A DNA stretch of 51,591 nt from UPXZ01 sp964634605 (GTDB lineage: Bacteria; Bacteroidota; Bacteroidia; Bacteroidales; Paludibacteraceae), in assembly GCA_964634605.1 (NCBI GenBank), contig CAZWLJ010000022.1:1-51591 (forward strand), in the 5' to 3' direction. Positions 24,195 through 32,933 of this stretch are shown in pieces. Below the pieces are notes generated by a model. That model searched no databases. It worked only from the letters and a program-made list of their open reading frames with translations, and was not told where the DNA came from. Position numbers and translations under genes: made by a program. Positions within the stretch are counted from its first letter, which is position 1; the number at the start of each line of letters is the position of its first letter.

Positions 24195-24792
24195 TTACCG
24201 GCGATGAACCTGAATTATCCTTTGGTTTCTCAATAAGATAAGCTACTAAAATTCCTAATCCGATAAAACCGGGTATCAATCCAAAGAACAGGATATTATT
24301 ATGGATTACTATTCCGACAATTACAAGCGCCAGACCAATTCCGAGCCACACAAGTCCGTTTTGCAAACGGGATTCATTCTTCCTGGGCTCATCGAAAAAC
24401 TTTTCGGGCAAAGGCTGCCCCATTTCGATTGATTTAAGATAAAGGTCATAACGGGCTTTTTCTCTTTCCTTTTTCGTTTTGCTGGTAAAGAAAACAATAA
24501 GCACCACCATGATAAAAGGAGCGGTAGAAATCAATACCAAAGCCCACATAGGCATCGGAATTTCGTTACTTTCCCTTCGCCTTTCATTGTCAAGACGCTG
24601 TTTTTCAATTTCGAGTATTTGCTGGGAATTCAGTTTCTGCAAAATAATTGCATTTCGTACATCCTCGCTGCCCGATACATACTTTTCGATGATACTGTCG
24701 TTAACAGCAACATTAGTGGTGTCAGACTGAACCTGAGCACTTATTCCTGCCCACAGGATAATTCCTAAAAATAAAAATCCAATTCGTTTCAT
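24187..24792 (-). CDS. DUF6249-type inner-membrane protein, first gene of ECF operon
   Basis: 201 residues: signal or first segment (MKRIGFLFLGIILWAGISAQ), a periplasmic ~70-residue stretch with a charged helix (QILEIEKQRLDNERRR), a second membrane segment (MWALVLISTAPFIMVVLIVF), a cytoplasmic loop with KKEREKARYDLYLKSIEMGQ, and a final pair of segments (~LVWLGIGLALVIVGIVIH, ILFFGLIPGFIGLGILVAYL). The central SIEMGQPLPEKFF is the DUF6249 hallmark. It precedes the sigma-factor gene with an 8-nt overlap and likely senses envelope state or sequesters the sigma factor. That role is inference. Confidence 0.75.
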   Translation of the reverse strand: MKRIGFLFLGIILWAGISAQVQSDTTNVAVNDSIIEKYVSGSEDVRNAIILQKLNSQQILEIEKQRLDNERRRESNEIPMPMWALVLISTAPFIMVVLIVFFTSKTKKEREKARYDLYLKSIEMGQPLPEKFFDEPRKNESRLQNGLVWLGIGLALVIVGIVIHNNILFFGLIPGFIGLGILVAYLIEKPKDNSGSSPVNE

Positions 24793-24952
24793 TGCTATAA
24801 AAAATTAAATGGTTTGTAAATGTAATCTTTGTTTTTCAATTAGACGAAACGAATGACCAGTTTGGATTTAAAATCTCCAAAAATATTTCATTCGGATAAA
24901 GAAATGACAAAAGCATTCATTTGAAAAACACAAATTTTCAATGATTTTGTTG

Positions 24953-24981
24953 ATATGCTTTTTTACATTTGAAAAGCATAT
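24953..24981. repeat. 10-bp AT-rich inverted repeat
   Basis: ATATGCTTTT (24953-24962) and AAAAGCATAT (24972-24981) with a 9-nt loop. It could be a weak bidirectional terminator or an operator; no gene ends next to it. Confidence 0.4.
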
Positions 24982-25310
24982 TTCAAAAGTTACATCATTA
25001 TTTTAATTACTTAGCTTTATTTTTTAAAATATGTCGAGTTAATAGCTATGGATTTTATTCAATAATTCAAAATCCGACGAATCAGTTTATACAAAAACAG
25101 ACAACAACATGGCATTAAAATCGAAAAAGCAATTGGATATATATATGAAAATCACCTATTAGCATTTGTTAATACATAAAAGAATAAAGCTTCTTTTATT
25201 ATTAAATATATTTACAAACTTGACATGTAAATGCAAATATATGAGGTAATTACACTAAAAACCCAAATAGTTAATTTTCATTAATTTGAAACAAAAAAAC
25301 ACGCAGTTTC

Positions 25311-25341
25311 TTGCTTATGTTTGAGCACAATCCTATATTTG
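25311..25341 (+). promoter_or_regulatory. Promoter upstream of copA leader
   Basis: TTG (25311-25313), 20-nt spacer, TATATTTG (25334-25341) followed by CATCG. It is one of the best Bacteroidota-type promoters in the window. The start point would be near 25347, some 200 nt before copA. Confidence 0.65.
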
Positions 25342-25385
25342 CATCGTGATTTTTTTCATAGTATTAGATTTAAGGTTAAAGGATT

Positions 25386-25418
25386 GGTAGTCAGGCGTGG
25401 CTACCTTTTCTTTTTTTT
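25386..25418 (+). terminator. Terminator-like hairpin in the copA leader
   Basis: GGTAGTC (25386-25392) pairs with GGCTACC (25399-25405, one T-G wobble) around a 6-nt loop AGGCGT, followed by TTTTCTTTTTTTT (25406-25418). A transcript from the 25334-25341 promoter would be about 70 nt if it stops here; read-through would reach copA. Confidence 0.6.
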
Positions 25419-25545
25419 AATCCAACCGGTTTTTATTTCACGCCTTACTTTTTTCAGTTAACCATCCTTAAATTGCCGTAAATATACACCACATCTGAAC
25501 CAAATACCCGTCTTATCTGTTTCCCCGAATACAAATTAATCGTTT

Positions 25546-27804
25546 ATGAAAACTGAAAAATTTGATGTAACCGGAATGACTTGTTCTGCATGCGTAGCTC
25601 ATGTGGAAAAAAGCGTTCGAAAACTGAATGGAGTGGATGATGTTACAGTAAATCTGCTAACCAACAGTATGTCAGTACAGTACGATCACGATACGCTTAC
25701 TGCTCAGCAAATCATCGAGTCGGTGCAGCAAGCCGGTTATGATGCATTCTATAAAGCTGAAAGCCTCTCAGGCAAAGCGCCAAAGGTGAATCATGCCGAA
25801 ACGGAACAGCAAGAAATGAAAAAAAGGGTATTAAAATCTTTTACTTTCCTTATTCCTTTGCTGTACCTATCCATGGGCAGCATGATGAACCTGCCTTTAC
25901 CTTTTTTTTTCAGAGGTGAAAATAATGCATTCAATTTTGCACTCACCCAGCTAGCACTCACCATTCCGGTTTACATAATCAACCGTAAGTTTTTCATAAA
26001 CGGATTCCGTGCAATGCGGATGCTCTCTCCCACCATGGATTCACTTGTAGCTACAGGATCATCCGCAGCTATGATTTACGGAATATTCGCTGTAATCAGG
26101 ATTTTCACTGCATCCGCTATTAACGATTCAGATGTCATTCATAAGTATGTGCACGATTTGTTTTTTGAATCAGGCGCCACCATTCTCACACTGATAACGC
26201 TGGGAAAATACTTCGAATCCAGGTCAAAACGTCAGACTTCGGATGCACTCACTAAACTTATTCATTCTGCCCCGCAAACAGCTAATGTTATCCGCGATAA
26301 GAAAGAAATAGAAATCCCGGTGGAAGATGTAGTGGTGAATGACATCATCAGCATTCGTCCCGGTGAAAAAATTGCAGTGGATGGCATTGTTGAAAGCGGT
26401 TTCAGTTCAGTTGACGAATCGGCGCTCACAGGCGAAAGCATTCCTGTTTTCAAGCAACCCGGCGATAAGGTTATTTCGGCCAGCATCAACAAAACCGGAT
26501 TTTTTACTTTCCGTGCAACCCGTGTAGGCAGTGATACAACGCTTTCGCAGATTATCCGCCTGCTCGAAGAAGCATCTGCTTCCAAAGCACCGATTTCGAA
26601 ACTTGCCGACCGGATAAGCCGCATTTTCGTACCCGTTGTTATCACTATTGCAGTAGCAGCTACCATCACATGGCTTATTGCAGGTTACTCATTCGAATTC
26701 GCATTATCTATCGGAATAGCTGTTTTAATCATTTCGTGCCCTTGCGCGCTGGGACTGGCCACTCCGGTCGCTATCATGGTTGGCACTGGCAAGGGAGCAG
26801 AATCCGGCATATTGTTCAAATCAGCTGAAGCTCTGGAAATGGCTGATAAAATCGACACCATCGTTTTTGATAAAACCGGAACTGTTACCGAAGGAAATAT
26901 CCGTGTTACCGATATTGAAGCCATTCATTATCTTGACGAAAAAGAACTTCTTCGGATCTGCGCCTCGCTCGAGAAACAATCAGAACATCCTATATCTACT
27001 GCCATAATCAGAAAGGCAGAAGAAGAAAAGCTTGAACTATATCCTGTTACTGAATTTAACGGCATTCCCGGAAAAGGTATTACGGGTAAAATTTCGGGTG
27101 AAATTTACAAAGTAGGAAATAAAGCATTCATATCTGAAACAATTGACACAGGTGATGTGGAAGATTTCCTCTTCAGATTGCTGCAACAGGGAAAAACAGC
27201 TCTTTTCATCTCCGACGACGAGAATGTTCTGGGTGTGATTGGAGTGGCCGATGTACTGAAACCGACAAGTCGTGAGGCAATAGAAAGATTAAAATCAATG
27301 CAACTAAACACCATACTGCTTACAGGCGACAACCAGCGTACAGCCTTTGCAATACAGGATATCGTCTCCTTCGACAAAGTGATCGCTGAAGTCATGCCTC
27401 AGGATAAAGATAGTATTATTCAGCATCTTCAGGCCGAAGGCAGAAAAGTGGCAATGGTAGGCGACGGGATTAACGATGCACCTGCTCTTGCACGCTCCGA
27501 TCTGGGTATTGCCGTGGGCTCAGGAACTGATATAGCCATCGAATCGGCAGATGTTGTACTTATTAAAAACGATTTGCTGGATGTGGTTACCAGCATTAGA
27601 TTAAGCAAATCGGTTATTCGCAATATCAGGGAAAATCTGTTTTGGGCCTTTTTTTACAATATACTCGGTATTCCGCTCGCTGCAGGGGTATTTTATACTG
27701 AGCTGGGATGGAAACTGAGCCCGATGTTTGCAGCGGCAGCCATGAGTTTAAGTTCTGTCACGGTGGTAATGAACGCACTGAGACTGAGAAAATTTGCTCC
27801 CTGA
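25546..27804 (+). CDS. copA: Copper-translocating P1B-type ATPase
   Basis: Exports Cu(I) (possibly Ag) from the cytoplasm using ATP. 752 residues. One N-terminal heavy-metal domain with GMTCSACVAHVEK (Cys13, Cys16); eight expected membrane helices; actuator LTGES; metal-channel Cys398-Pro-Cys400 (SCPCALGLATP); phosphorylation site DKTGT (Asp442); SEHPIS; and hinge GDGINDAPA (Asp640). The CPC motif and single CxxC domain fit P1B-1 copper exporters. A CopZ-like chaperone gene follows at 27947. A promoter and terminator-like hairpin in the leader hint at attenuation. No CueR/CsoR/CopY regulator is adjacent. Confidence 0.94.
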   Translation: MKTEKFDVTGMTCSACVAHVEKSVRKLNGVDDVTVNLLTNSMSVQYDHDTLTAQQIIESVQQAGYDAFYKAESLSGKAPKVNHAETEQQEMKKRVLKSFTFLIPLLYLSMGSMMNLPLPFFFRGENNAFNFALTQLALTIPVYIINRKFFINGFRAMRMLSPTMDSLVATGSSAAMIYGIFAVIRIFTASAINDSDVIHKYVHDLFFESGATILTLITLGKYFESRSKRQTSDALTKLIHSAPQTANVIRDKKEIEIPVEDVVVNDIISIRPGEKIAVDGIVESGFSSVDESALTGESIPVFKQPGDKVISASINKTGFFTFRATRVGSDTTLSQIIRLLEEASASKAPISKLADRISRIFVPVVITIAVAATITWLIAGYSFEFALSIGIAVLIISCPCALGLATPVAIMVGTGKGAESGILFKSAEALEMADKIDTIVFDKTGTVTEGNIRVTDIEAIHYLDEKELLRICASLEKQSEHPISTAIIRKAEEEKLELYPVTEFNGIPGKGITGKISGEIYKVGNKAFISETIDTGDVEDFLFRLLQQGKTALFISDDENVLGVIGVADVLKPTSREAIERLKSMQLNTILLTGDNQRTAFAIQDIVSFDKVIAEVMPQDKDSIIQHLQAEGRKVAMVGDGINDAPALARSDLGIAVGSGTDIAIESADVVLIKNDLLDVVTSIRLSKSVIRNIRENLFWAFFYNILGIPLAAGVFYTELGWKLSPMFAAAAMSLSSVTVVMNALRLRKFAP

Positions 27805-27910
27805 CATCAAACGAATTAAGTCGGAAAATTTTAAAAATTCACATATAATTTGTCAAATTGGCATTTTTCAGAATAAATTCAGATAATAAACAGAAAACAA
27901 TTTTAATAAA

Positions 27911-27931
27911 GCCCTCCAATCCTCCGAGGGC
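27911..27931. repeat. GC-rich palindrome between copA and copZ-like gene
   Basis: GCCCTC (27911-27916) pairs with GAGGGC (27926-27931); the interior CCTC-C-GAGG is itself self-complementary, so alternative foldings exist. It ends 15 nt before the start of the next gene and contrasts with the AT-rich flanks. Confidence 0.5.
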
Positions 27932-27946
27932 GAAGAGGCAAAAATT

Positions 27947-28171
27947 ATGATGGAAAAAACAGCAAAAATCAAGGGAATGAGCTGCTCGCATTGCGCAGCA
28001 CGTGTTGAGAAAGCGCTCAACAGAATAGATGGTATTGAAGCAAAAGTAGATCTGGAAAGCAGAACGGCAACATTACACATGTCGAAAGAAATATCAGACG
28101 ACACGATATTTCAGGCAATAGACGATATGGGATACTCGGTAACGGAAATTACCGGAACACCCGAATGCTAA
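27947..28171 (+). CDS. Heavy-metal-associated domain protein, CopZ-like copper chaperone
   Basis: 74-residue single HMA (ferredoxin-like beta-alpha-beta-beta-alpha-beta) domain: the metal site is MSCSHCAARVEKAL, with both cysteines of MxCxxC present. Such proteins carry Cu(I) to CopA. It lies about 140 nt after copA on the same strand with a GC-rich palindrome between them. ATG 27947 and the immediately following ATG 27950 are equally possible starts. No membrane segment, so it is cytoplasmic. Confidence 0.9.
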   Translation: MMEKTAKIKGMSCSHCAARVEKALNRIDGIEAKVDLESRTATLHMSKEISDDTIFQAIDDMGYSVTEITGTPEC

Positions 28172-28350
28172 TCTAATCTCTGTTTGTATTTTCAAATGTA
28201 ACTGGACTCGCAAATCAGTTTTTTACTAATTCCGGCGAATAACATGAACCATGCCCGTTTCATAAAAAACAAAAATAATTGCCTGAAAATTTGGCTTATA
28301 CCTGTTTGTTTTTGTTATTTTGCACCCAATTAAAAAAATCAAACGTAATT

Positions 28351-30693
28351 ATGTCGAAAAATTTAGTTATTGTTGAGTCACCAGCCAAAGCCAAAACAAT
28401 CGGGAAGTTTCTTGGAACCGATTTTGAGGTAATGTCAAGCATGGGGCATATCCGCGATTTGTCGGATAAAGGTTTGGGGATTGATTTTGAAAATAATTAC
28501 GCACCTCAGTACGAGGTTTCGCCCGATAAGAAAAAAATAGTTTCAGAGCTGAAAAAAGCTGCGAAAACTTCTGATACAATATGGCTGGCCTCTGATGAGG
28601 ACCGTGAAGGTGAAGCCATTGCATGGCATCTGTTGGAAGAATTGAAATTAAAAAAAGAAAACACCAAACGCATTGTTTTTCACGAAATAACGAAAGATGC
28701 CATTCTTCATGCCATTGAAAATCCCCGTGAGATTGACATCAACCTGGTGGATGCCCAGCAGGCACGGCGCGTCCTCGATCGCATTGTAGGTTTCGAACTT
28801 TCGCCGGTCCTCTGGCGAAAAGTGCGTCCGTCACTTTCAGCAGGCAGAGTTCAGTCAGTAGCCGTTCGCCTGATAGTAGAACGTGAAAGAGAAATCAATA
28901 ATTTCACACCCGAAGCGACGTACAAAGTAACGGCTCTTTTCACATCCAGAGATGTCAGTGGAGCAAAGGTGGATCTGAAAGCCGAGTTATCCCAGCGATT
29001 CAAATCGAAAGAAGACGCCTTTGAATTTCTTCAGTTGTGCAGGAATGCAGAGTTCAACGTGGACAGCATTGAAAAAAAACCTGTAAAGAAATCACCTGCA
29101 CCTCCTTTTACAACATCCACCCTGCAACAGGAAGCCTCTCGTAAACTGGGTTTTTCGGTAACTCAAACCATGGTGGTAGCTCAGAAACTTTACGAATCGG
29201 GAAAAATAACCTATATGCGTACCGATTCGGTCAATCTTTCGGCATTGGCCATCGGGACTTCCAAACAGGAAATCATGAGTATAGCTGGTGAGAAATACGT
29301 CAAAATACGTCAGTTCAGCACCAGGACAAAAGGAGCACAGGAAGCTCACGAAGCCATCAGGCCTACCTACATGAGCGCCCATAGTATCGAGGGAACTGCT
29401 CAGGAAAAGCGGCTGTATGATCTGATATGGAAACGAACCATTGCTTCGCAGATGGCTGATGCTGAACTTGAAAAAACTAATATTTACATCAACATTTCGG
29501 GAAGTGAATATCAGTTTATAGCTTCGGGCGAAGTGATTGTTTTTGATGGATTTCTGAAAGTTTACCTGGAATCGACAGATGACGAACAGGATGCCGAAAC
29601 TGACAGCATTTTACCTGTTCTGAAAAAAGGGGAAGCGCTTACTTCCAATGAAATCATAGCACAGGAGCGCTTCACTCAGCGTCCTCCACGCTATACCGAA
29701 GCAAGTCTGGTACGCAAACTTGAAGAACTTGGCATTGGCCGTCCGTCAACATACGCCCCAACCATTTCGACCATACAGAACCGCAGTTATGTAGAAAAAG
29801 GCGACCGCCCGGCAGTGAAAAGAACTTTCAATGAACTGAAACTGAAAGGTGGAAAAATCACCGATCAGCCAAAAACGGAAAATACCGGAGCCGAAAAATC
29901 GAAACTCTTTCCAACGGATATAGGATTGGTGGTCAATGACTTTCTGCTTGTATATTTTCCTGATATTATGGATTATAATTTCACGGCAAAAGTGGAAAAT
30001 GAATTCGACCACATCGCCGAAGGAAAAGTAAAATGGACAAAATCCATTGATAACTTCTACAAAAAATTTCATCCCGTAGTGGAAAGTACCCTTAAAAACT
30101 CCGAGCGCCAGGTAGGCGAACGTATTTTGGGTACCGATCCCAAATCAGGAAGACAAATAGCCGTTAAAATCGGTAAATTCGGCCCGATAGCTCAAATAGG
30201 AACATCCGAGGAAGAAGAAAAACCCGTATTCGCTTCACTTCATAAAAACCAGTCCATCGAAAATATCACACTTGAGGAAGCGCTGGATTTGTTCAAATTG
30301 CCCCGTGAAATCGGGATTTTTGAAGACACGGAAATGATAGCAGCGGCAGGAAGATTCGGTCCGTACATTCGTCACGATGGTAAATTCTACTCATTGTCAA
30401 AAATAGACGATCCTCTTGAAATTTCGGCTGAAAGAGCCATTGAAATTATCCTGGCAAAAAGGGAAAGCGACAAAAACAAAGTAATCCATGTTTTTGGAGA
30501 AAAGGAAGAAATACAGGTGCTGAACGGACGTTATGGTGCTTACATCGCTTTCGAAAAAAACAATTACAAAATTCCGAAAAAAAACGACCCGGTTTCACTT
30601 ACCGAAGAAATGTGTCGTGAAATCATAGCCTCACAGGCAGGTACAACCGGCAAAAAGAAAAAAACATTTGCCGGAAGAAAGAAAAAAGCATAA
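28351..30693 (+). CDS. topA: DNA topoisomerase I (type IA)
   Basis: Relaxes negative supercoils by cutting one strand. About 780 residues from ATG 28351, chosen because MSKNLVIVESPAKAKTIGKFLG is the canonical N-terminus; an upstream ATG at 28279 only adds leader. Toprim domain (VIVESPAKA ... WLASDEDREGEAIAWHL, with Glu and the DxD acidic residues), VDAQQARRVLDRIVGF, LSAGRVQSVAVRL, and the active-site tyrosine Tyr288 in ITYMRTDS. The C-terminus has repeated GRFGPYIRHDGKFYSL- and GRYGAYIAFEKNNY-type TOPRIM_C modules instead of zinc fingers, and a basic tail (KKKTFAGRKKKA). Single gene. Confidence 0.95.
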   Translation: MSKNLVIVESPAKAKTIGKFLGTDFEVMSSMGHIRDLSDKGLGIDFENNYAPQYEVSPDKKKIVSELKKAAKTSDTIWLASDEDREGEAIAWHLLEELKLKKENTKRIVFHEITKDAILHAIENPREIDINLVDAQQARRVLDRIVGFELSPVLWRKVRPSLSAGRVQSVAVRLIVEREREINNFTPEATYKVTALFTSRDVSGAKVDLKAELSQRFKSKEDAFEFLQLCRNAEFNVDSIEKKPVKKSPAPPFTTSTLQQEASRKLGFSVTQTMVVAQKLYESGKITYMRTDSVNLSALAIGTSKQEIMSIAGEKYVKIRQFSTRTKGAQEAHEAIRPTYMSAHSIEGTAQEKRLYDLIWKRTIASQMADAELEKTNIYINISGSEYQFIASGEVIVFDGFLKVYLESTDDEQDAETDSILPVLKKGEALTSNEIIAQERFTQRPPRYTEASLVRKLEELGIGRPSTYAPTISTIQNRSYVEKGDRPAVKRTFNELKLKGGKITDQPKTENTGAEKSKLFPTDIGLVVNDFLLVYFPDIMDYNFTAKVENEFDHIAEGKVKWTKSIDNFYKKFHPVVESTLKNSERQVGERILGTDPKSGRQIAVKIGKFGPIAQIGTSEEEEKPVFASLHKNQSIENITLEEALDLFKLPREIGIFEDTEMIAAAGRFGPYIRHDGKFYSLSKIDDPLEISAERAIEIILAKRESDKNKVIHVFGEKEEIQVLNGRYGAYIAFEKNNYKIPKKNDPVSLTEEMCREIIASQAGTTGKKKKTFAGRKKKA

Positions 30694-30787
30694 AACCGGA
30701 CATTCTCTCCGTCTGGCTTTTTCTTTGATTATAAAATGGAATGGCACTAATTTTGAGCATCTAATTAACCTGAAACGATTACTTATT

Positions 30788-31831
30788 ATGCGACGTATCT
30801 TATTCATTTTTCCAATTTTACTTTCCAATTTTATAGTTGCGCAAACCATAACCGAAGGAAAATCAACATTGATTTATTCGCTTCCTAAAACCGAATTTAC
30901 AATCAATGCTACCGTAGAAGCAGTAACAGAAATTCCCGGAAGATTTTATCAATATTCCGACCGCTTCCTGGCAACTTCGGATGTAATAACTGCCGAAAAA
31001 AAATATTACCGGTTGAAACAGCTAACGGTTGTCACTCGTACAGTACCTGATCCCGGACGAACTTTTACCATTATTCCTTCCAAAAAATCGGTTGCAAATC
31101 AGATAACAGTGAATGACCAGGGAATTTTATGCGGTATAAATGTATCACCTGCTCATCTGACCAAGGATATCCGAACCGAAAGAATAGAGAAAAAGGAAGA
31201 CACATCAAATCCGGAATTACTTCCGCTGAGCGAGGAATATATGCTGGCTGGTTCTGTTGCCAAAATGGCCGAAGGTGCTGCAAAACACATATACCGCATT
31301 CGCGAAAACCGGATGGATTTACTGGCGGGAGATGTGGATAACATGCCTGCCGACGGAGCTTCGCTCAAAGCTATGATAGCAGAAATGGATTCGCAGGAAA
31401 AAAATCTTACAAAGCTTTTTACCGGCAGTACAACAGTCGAAACACTGACTCAAAGCATTGATTTTTCGCCGGTTGGCACTGAGAAAGACAAAGTTGTTTT
31501 CCGTTTTTCAGCCCACAAAGGCATTGTATCGTCCGAAGATCTGAGCGGAGAGCCTTACTACCTGAATATCAGTTACGAACCAATAGAAACAGTGGAAGAT
31601 ACCGATAAAAAAACAAAAAAACCACTGGTAGAGGTTTTTTCGGTAATTCCGGTGAATGCACACGTTAAACTTGACGACGGGAACAAAATCCTGTTTGAAA
31701 ACCAGGTTACTTTGCCTCAGGCGGGTATTTTACTTCCTGTTCCACTCGATACAATCGATAAATTCAGCAAGGTGTACGTGAGCCCTGAGACAGGCAGACT
31801 GCTTTCCATAGAACAGTTGCCAAAAAAATAG
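30788..31831 (+). CDS. DUF4831 family exported protein
   Basis: About 347 residues starting MRRILFIFPILLSNFIVAQ, a signal peptide with cleavage near the Gln. ATG 30788 is chosen over 30668, which would overlap topA and bury the signal. The sequence LIYSLPKTEFTINATVEAVT near the N-terminus and EEYMLAGSVAKMAEGAAKHIYRI in the middle match DUF4831, a Bacteroidota-restricted family of periplasmic proteins. No catalytic motif can be named. It follows topA by 94 nt and may be read through from it. Function unknown. Confidence 0.8.
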   Translation: MRRILFIFPILLSNFIVAQTITEGKSTLIYSLPKTEFTINATVEAVTEIPGRFYQYSDRFLATSDVITAEKKYYRLKQLTVVTRTVPDPGRTFTIIPSKKSVANQITVNDQGILCGINVSPAHLTKDIRTERIEKKEDTSNPELLPLSEEYMLAGSVAKMAEGAAKHIYRIRENRMDLLAGDVDNMPADGASLKAMIAEMDSQEKNLTKLFTGSTTVETLTQSIDFSPVGTEKDKVVFRFSAHKGIVSSEDLSGEPYYLNISYEPIETVEDTDKKTKKPLVEVFSVIPVNAHVKLDDGNKILFENQVTLPQAGILLPVPLDTIDKFSKVYVSPETGRLLSIEQLPKK

Positions 31832-31911
31832 GATTTTCTTCACCTTTATCTGTCAAATCATTTTTCGGCTAATACCTTTGCTGCTTAATCACAGCAATAT
31901 GTATAATTTCC

Positions 31912-32802
31912 CTAAAAGCGTTTCTTCACCATCACGTTCAGACCTTCGGGTACAATCCTGATGCTGATTTCCCTTCCTTCATCATGCGGATCGCCATCAA
32001 GGTGAAAAAGACCGGGTGAGTCGCGGTGAAGAATGATTTCCTCTGTTCGCAAAGTCGAAACCAGCAAGTCTTTTTTAATCGTTTTGGTGAAAAGCTGGAA
32101 TGCCAGCGTAGGAATAGCAATGACGGGCACACTGCTTATCACCGAAATATCGAGCAGGCCATCCTGAACGCTGGCGTTGGGAGCAATGTATGCATTATAA
32201 CCCCACTGTGATGCATTGGCAAAGGTAATTACAAACGCGTCACCACCCAGATCAATCCCCTTCCCGCTCATACTGTAATGTTGCGGCGCATATTTCAGGT
32301 ATCCGGCCACCATTTTTTCTATGTAACCTATCATGCCCCGTTTGGTTCCTTTCGAAAAAAGTTCGCTCACAAAAGCATCAAAACCGGTTCCGCAGGTACA
32401 GAAAAATGGTTTCTCGTTATTCACCAATCCGTAATCCATTCTGATAACTTCAGAAAAATTGAGTTGTTCAATTGCTTTGGGGATGTTTGTCGGGATCTTC
32501 AGATGTCTTGCCAGCCCGTTGCCGGAACCTGTAGAAATCACACCCAGGGCAGAAGGTGTATGAATTAAGGCTCTCGCAACTTCATTCACCGTTCCGTCGC
32601 CACCCACAGCTACCACCACATCCATTCCCCGGGCTGCAAAATCACGCGCCAGCTCCGTTCCGTGACCCTTATAAGCTGTGAATGATATACTGCAGTCCGA
32701 ATATTTTTCTTTATCAATAATACGATGTATGAGCTCCGGAATGCCGGCTTTCGATGAAGTACCCGAAACCGGATTGATAATAAACGCTATATTTTTTTTC
32801 AT
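31912..32802 (-). CDS. Diacylglycerol kinase-family lipid kinase (YegS-like)
   Basis: 296 residues with the DAGK catalytic domain: NPVSGTSSKAG at the N-terminus, VVAVGGDGTVNEVAR (nucleotide-binding GGDGT), STGSGNGLARHL, and a C-terminal beta domain including FHLDGDPHDE. The family phosphorylates diacylglycerol, sphingoid or related lipids at the inner membrane; the substrate here is not determinable. It is convergent to the DUF4831 gene and divergent from rnr. A minus-strand near-match TATATTCG (32828-32835) could serve as its -7 box. Confidence 0.9.
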   Translation of the reverse strand: MKKNIAFIINPVSGTSSKAGIPELIHRIIDKEKYSDCSISFTAYKGHGTELARDFAARGMDVVVAVGGDGTVNEVARALIHTPSALGVISTGSGNGLARHLKIPTNIPKAIEQLNFSEVIRMDYGLVNNEKPFFCTCGTGFDAFVSELFSKGTKRGMIGYIEKMVAGYLKYAPQHYSMSGKGIDLGGDAFVITFANASQWGYNAYIAPNASVQDGLLDISVISSVPVIAIPTLAFQLFTKTIKKDLLVSTLRTEEIILHRDSPGLFHLDGDPHDEGREISIRIVPEGLNVMVKKRF

Positions 32803-32903
32803 TTATCAAAAGCATTCGTACAGAATGCGAATATAATGTTTATTTTCAGAAAAATAAAATTAAATTTCTCATTACAGGAACATTCAATTCGGGTGGTTTG
32901 TTG

Positions 32904-32911
32904 TATATTTG
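32904..32911 (+). promoter_or_regulatory. -7 promoter element for rnr
   Basis: TATATTTG (TAnnTTTG) 23 nt before the rnr ATG. No properly spaced -33 box. Confidence 0.45.
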
Positions 32912-32933
32912 AATATTTTAAAAAATTCACCCT

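Larger units (their letters stand above)
24793..25545. other. 750-nt non-coding region between the ECF operon and copA
   Basis: Very AT-rich. I see no convincing gene; two tiny ATG frames (24853, 23 codons; 25109, 17 codons) have nothing to support them. It contains an inverted repeat at 24953-24981, a good promoter at 25311-25341 and a terminator-like hairpin at 25386-25418. The minus-strand promoter of the ECF operon must lie at its left end, but no TAnnTTTG box is seen there. Confidence 0.6.

Noticed and set aside
24853..25162. Tiny ORFs in the gap before copA
   Set aside because: 23 and 17 codons, AT-driven composition, no promoter or conserved feature next to them.
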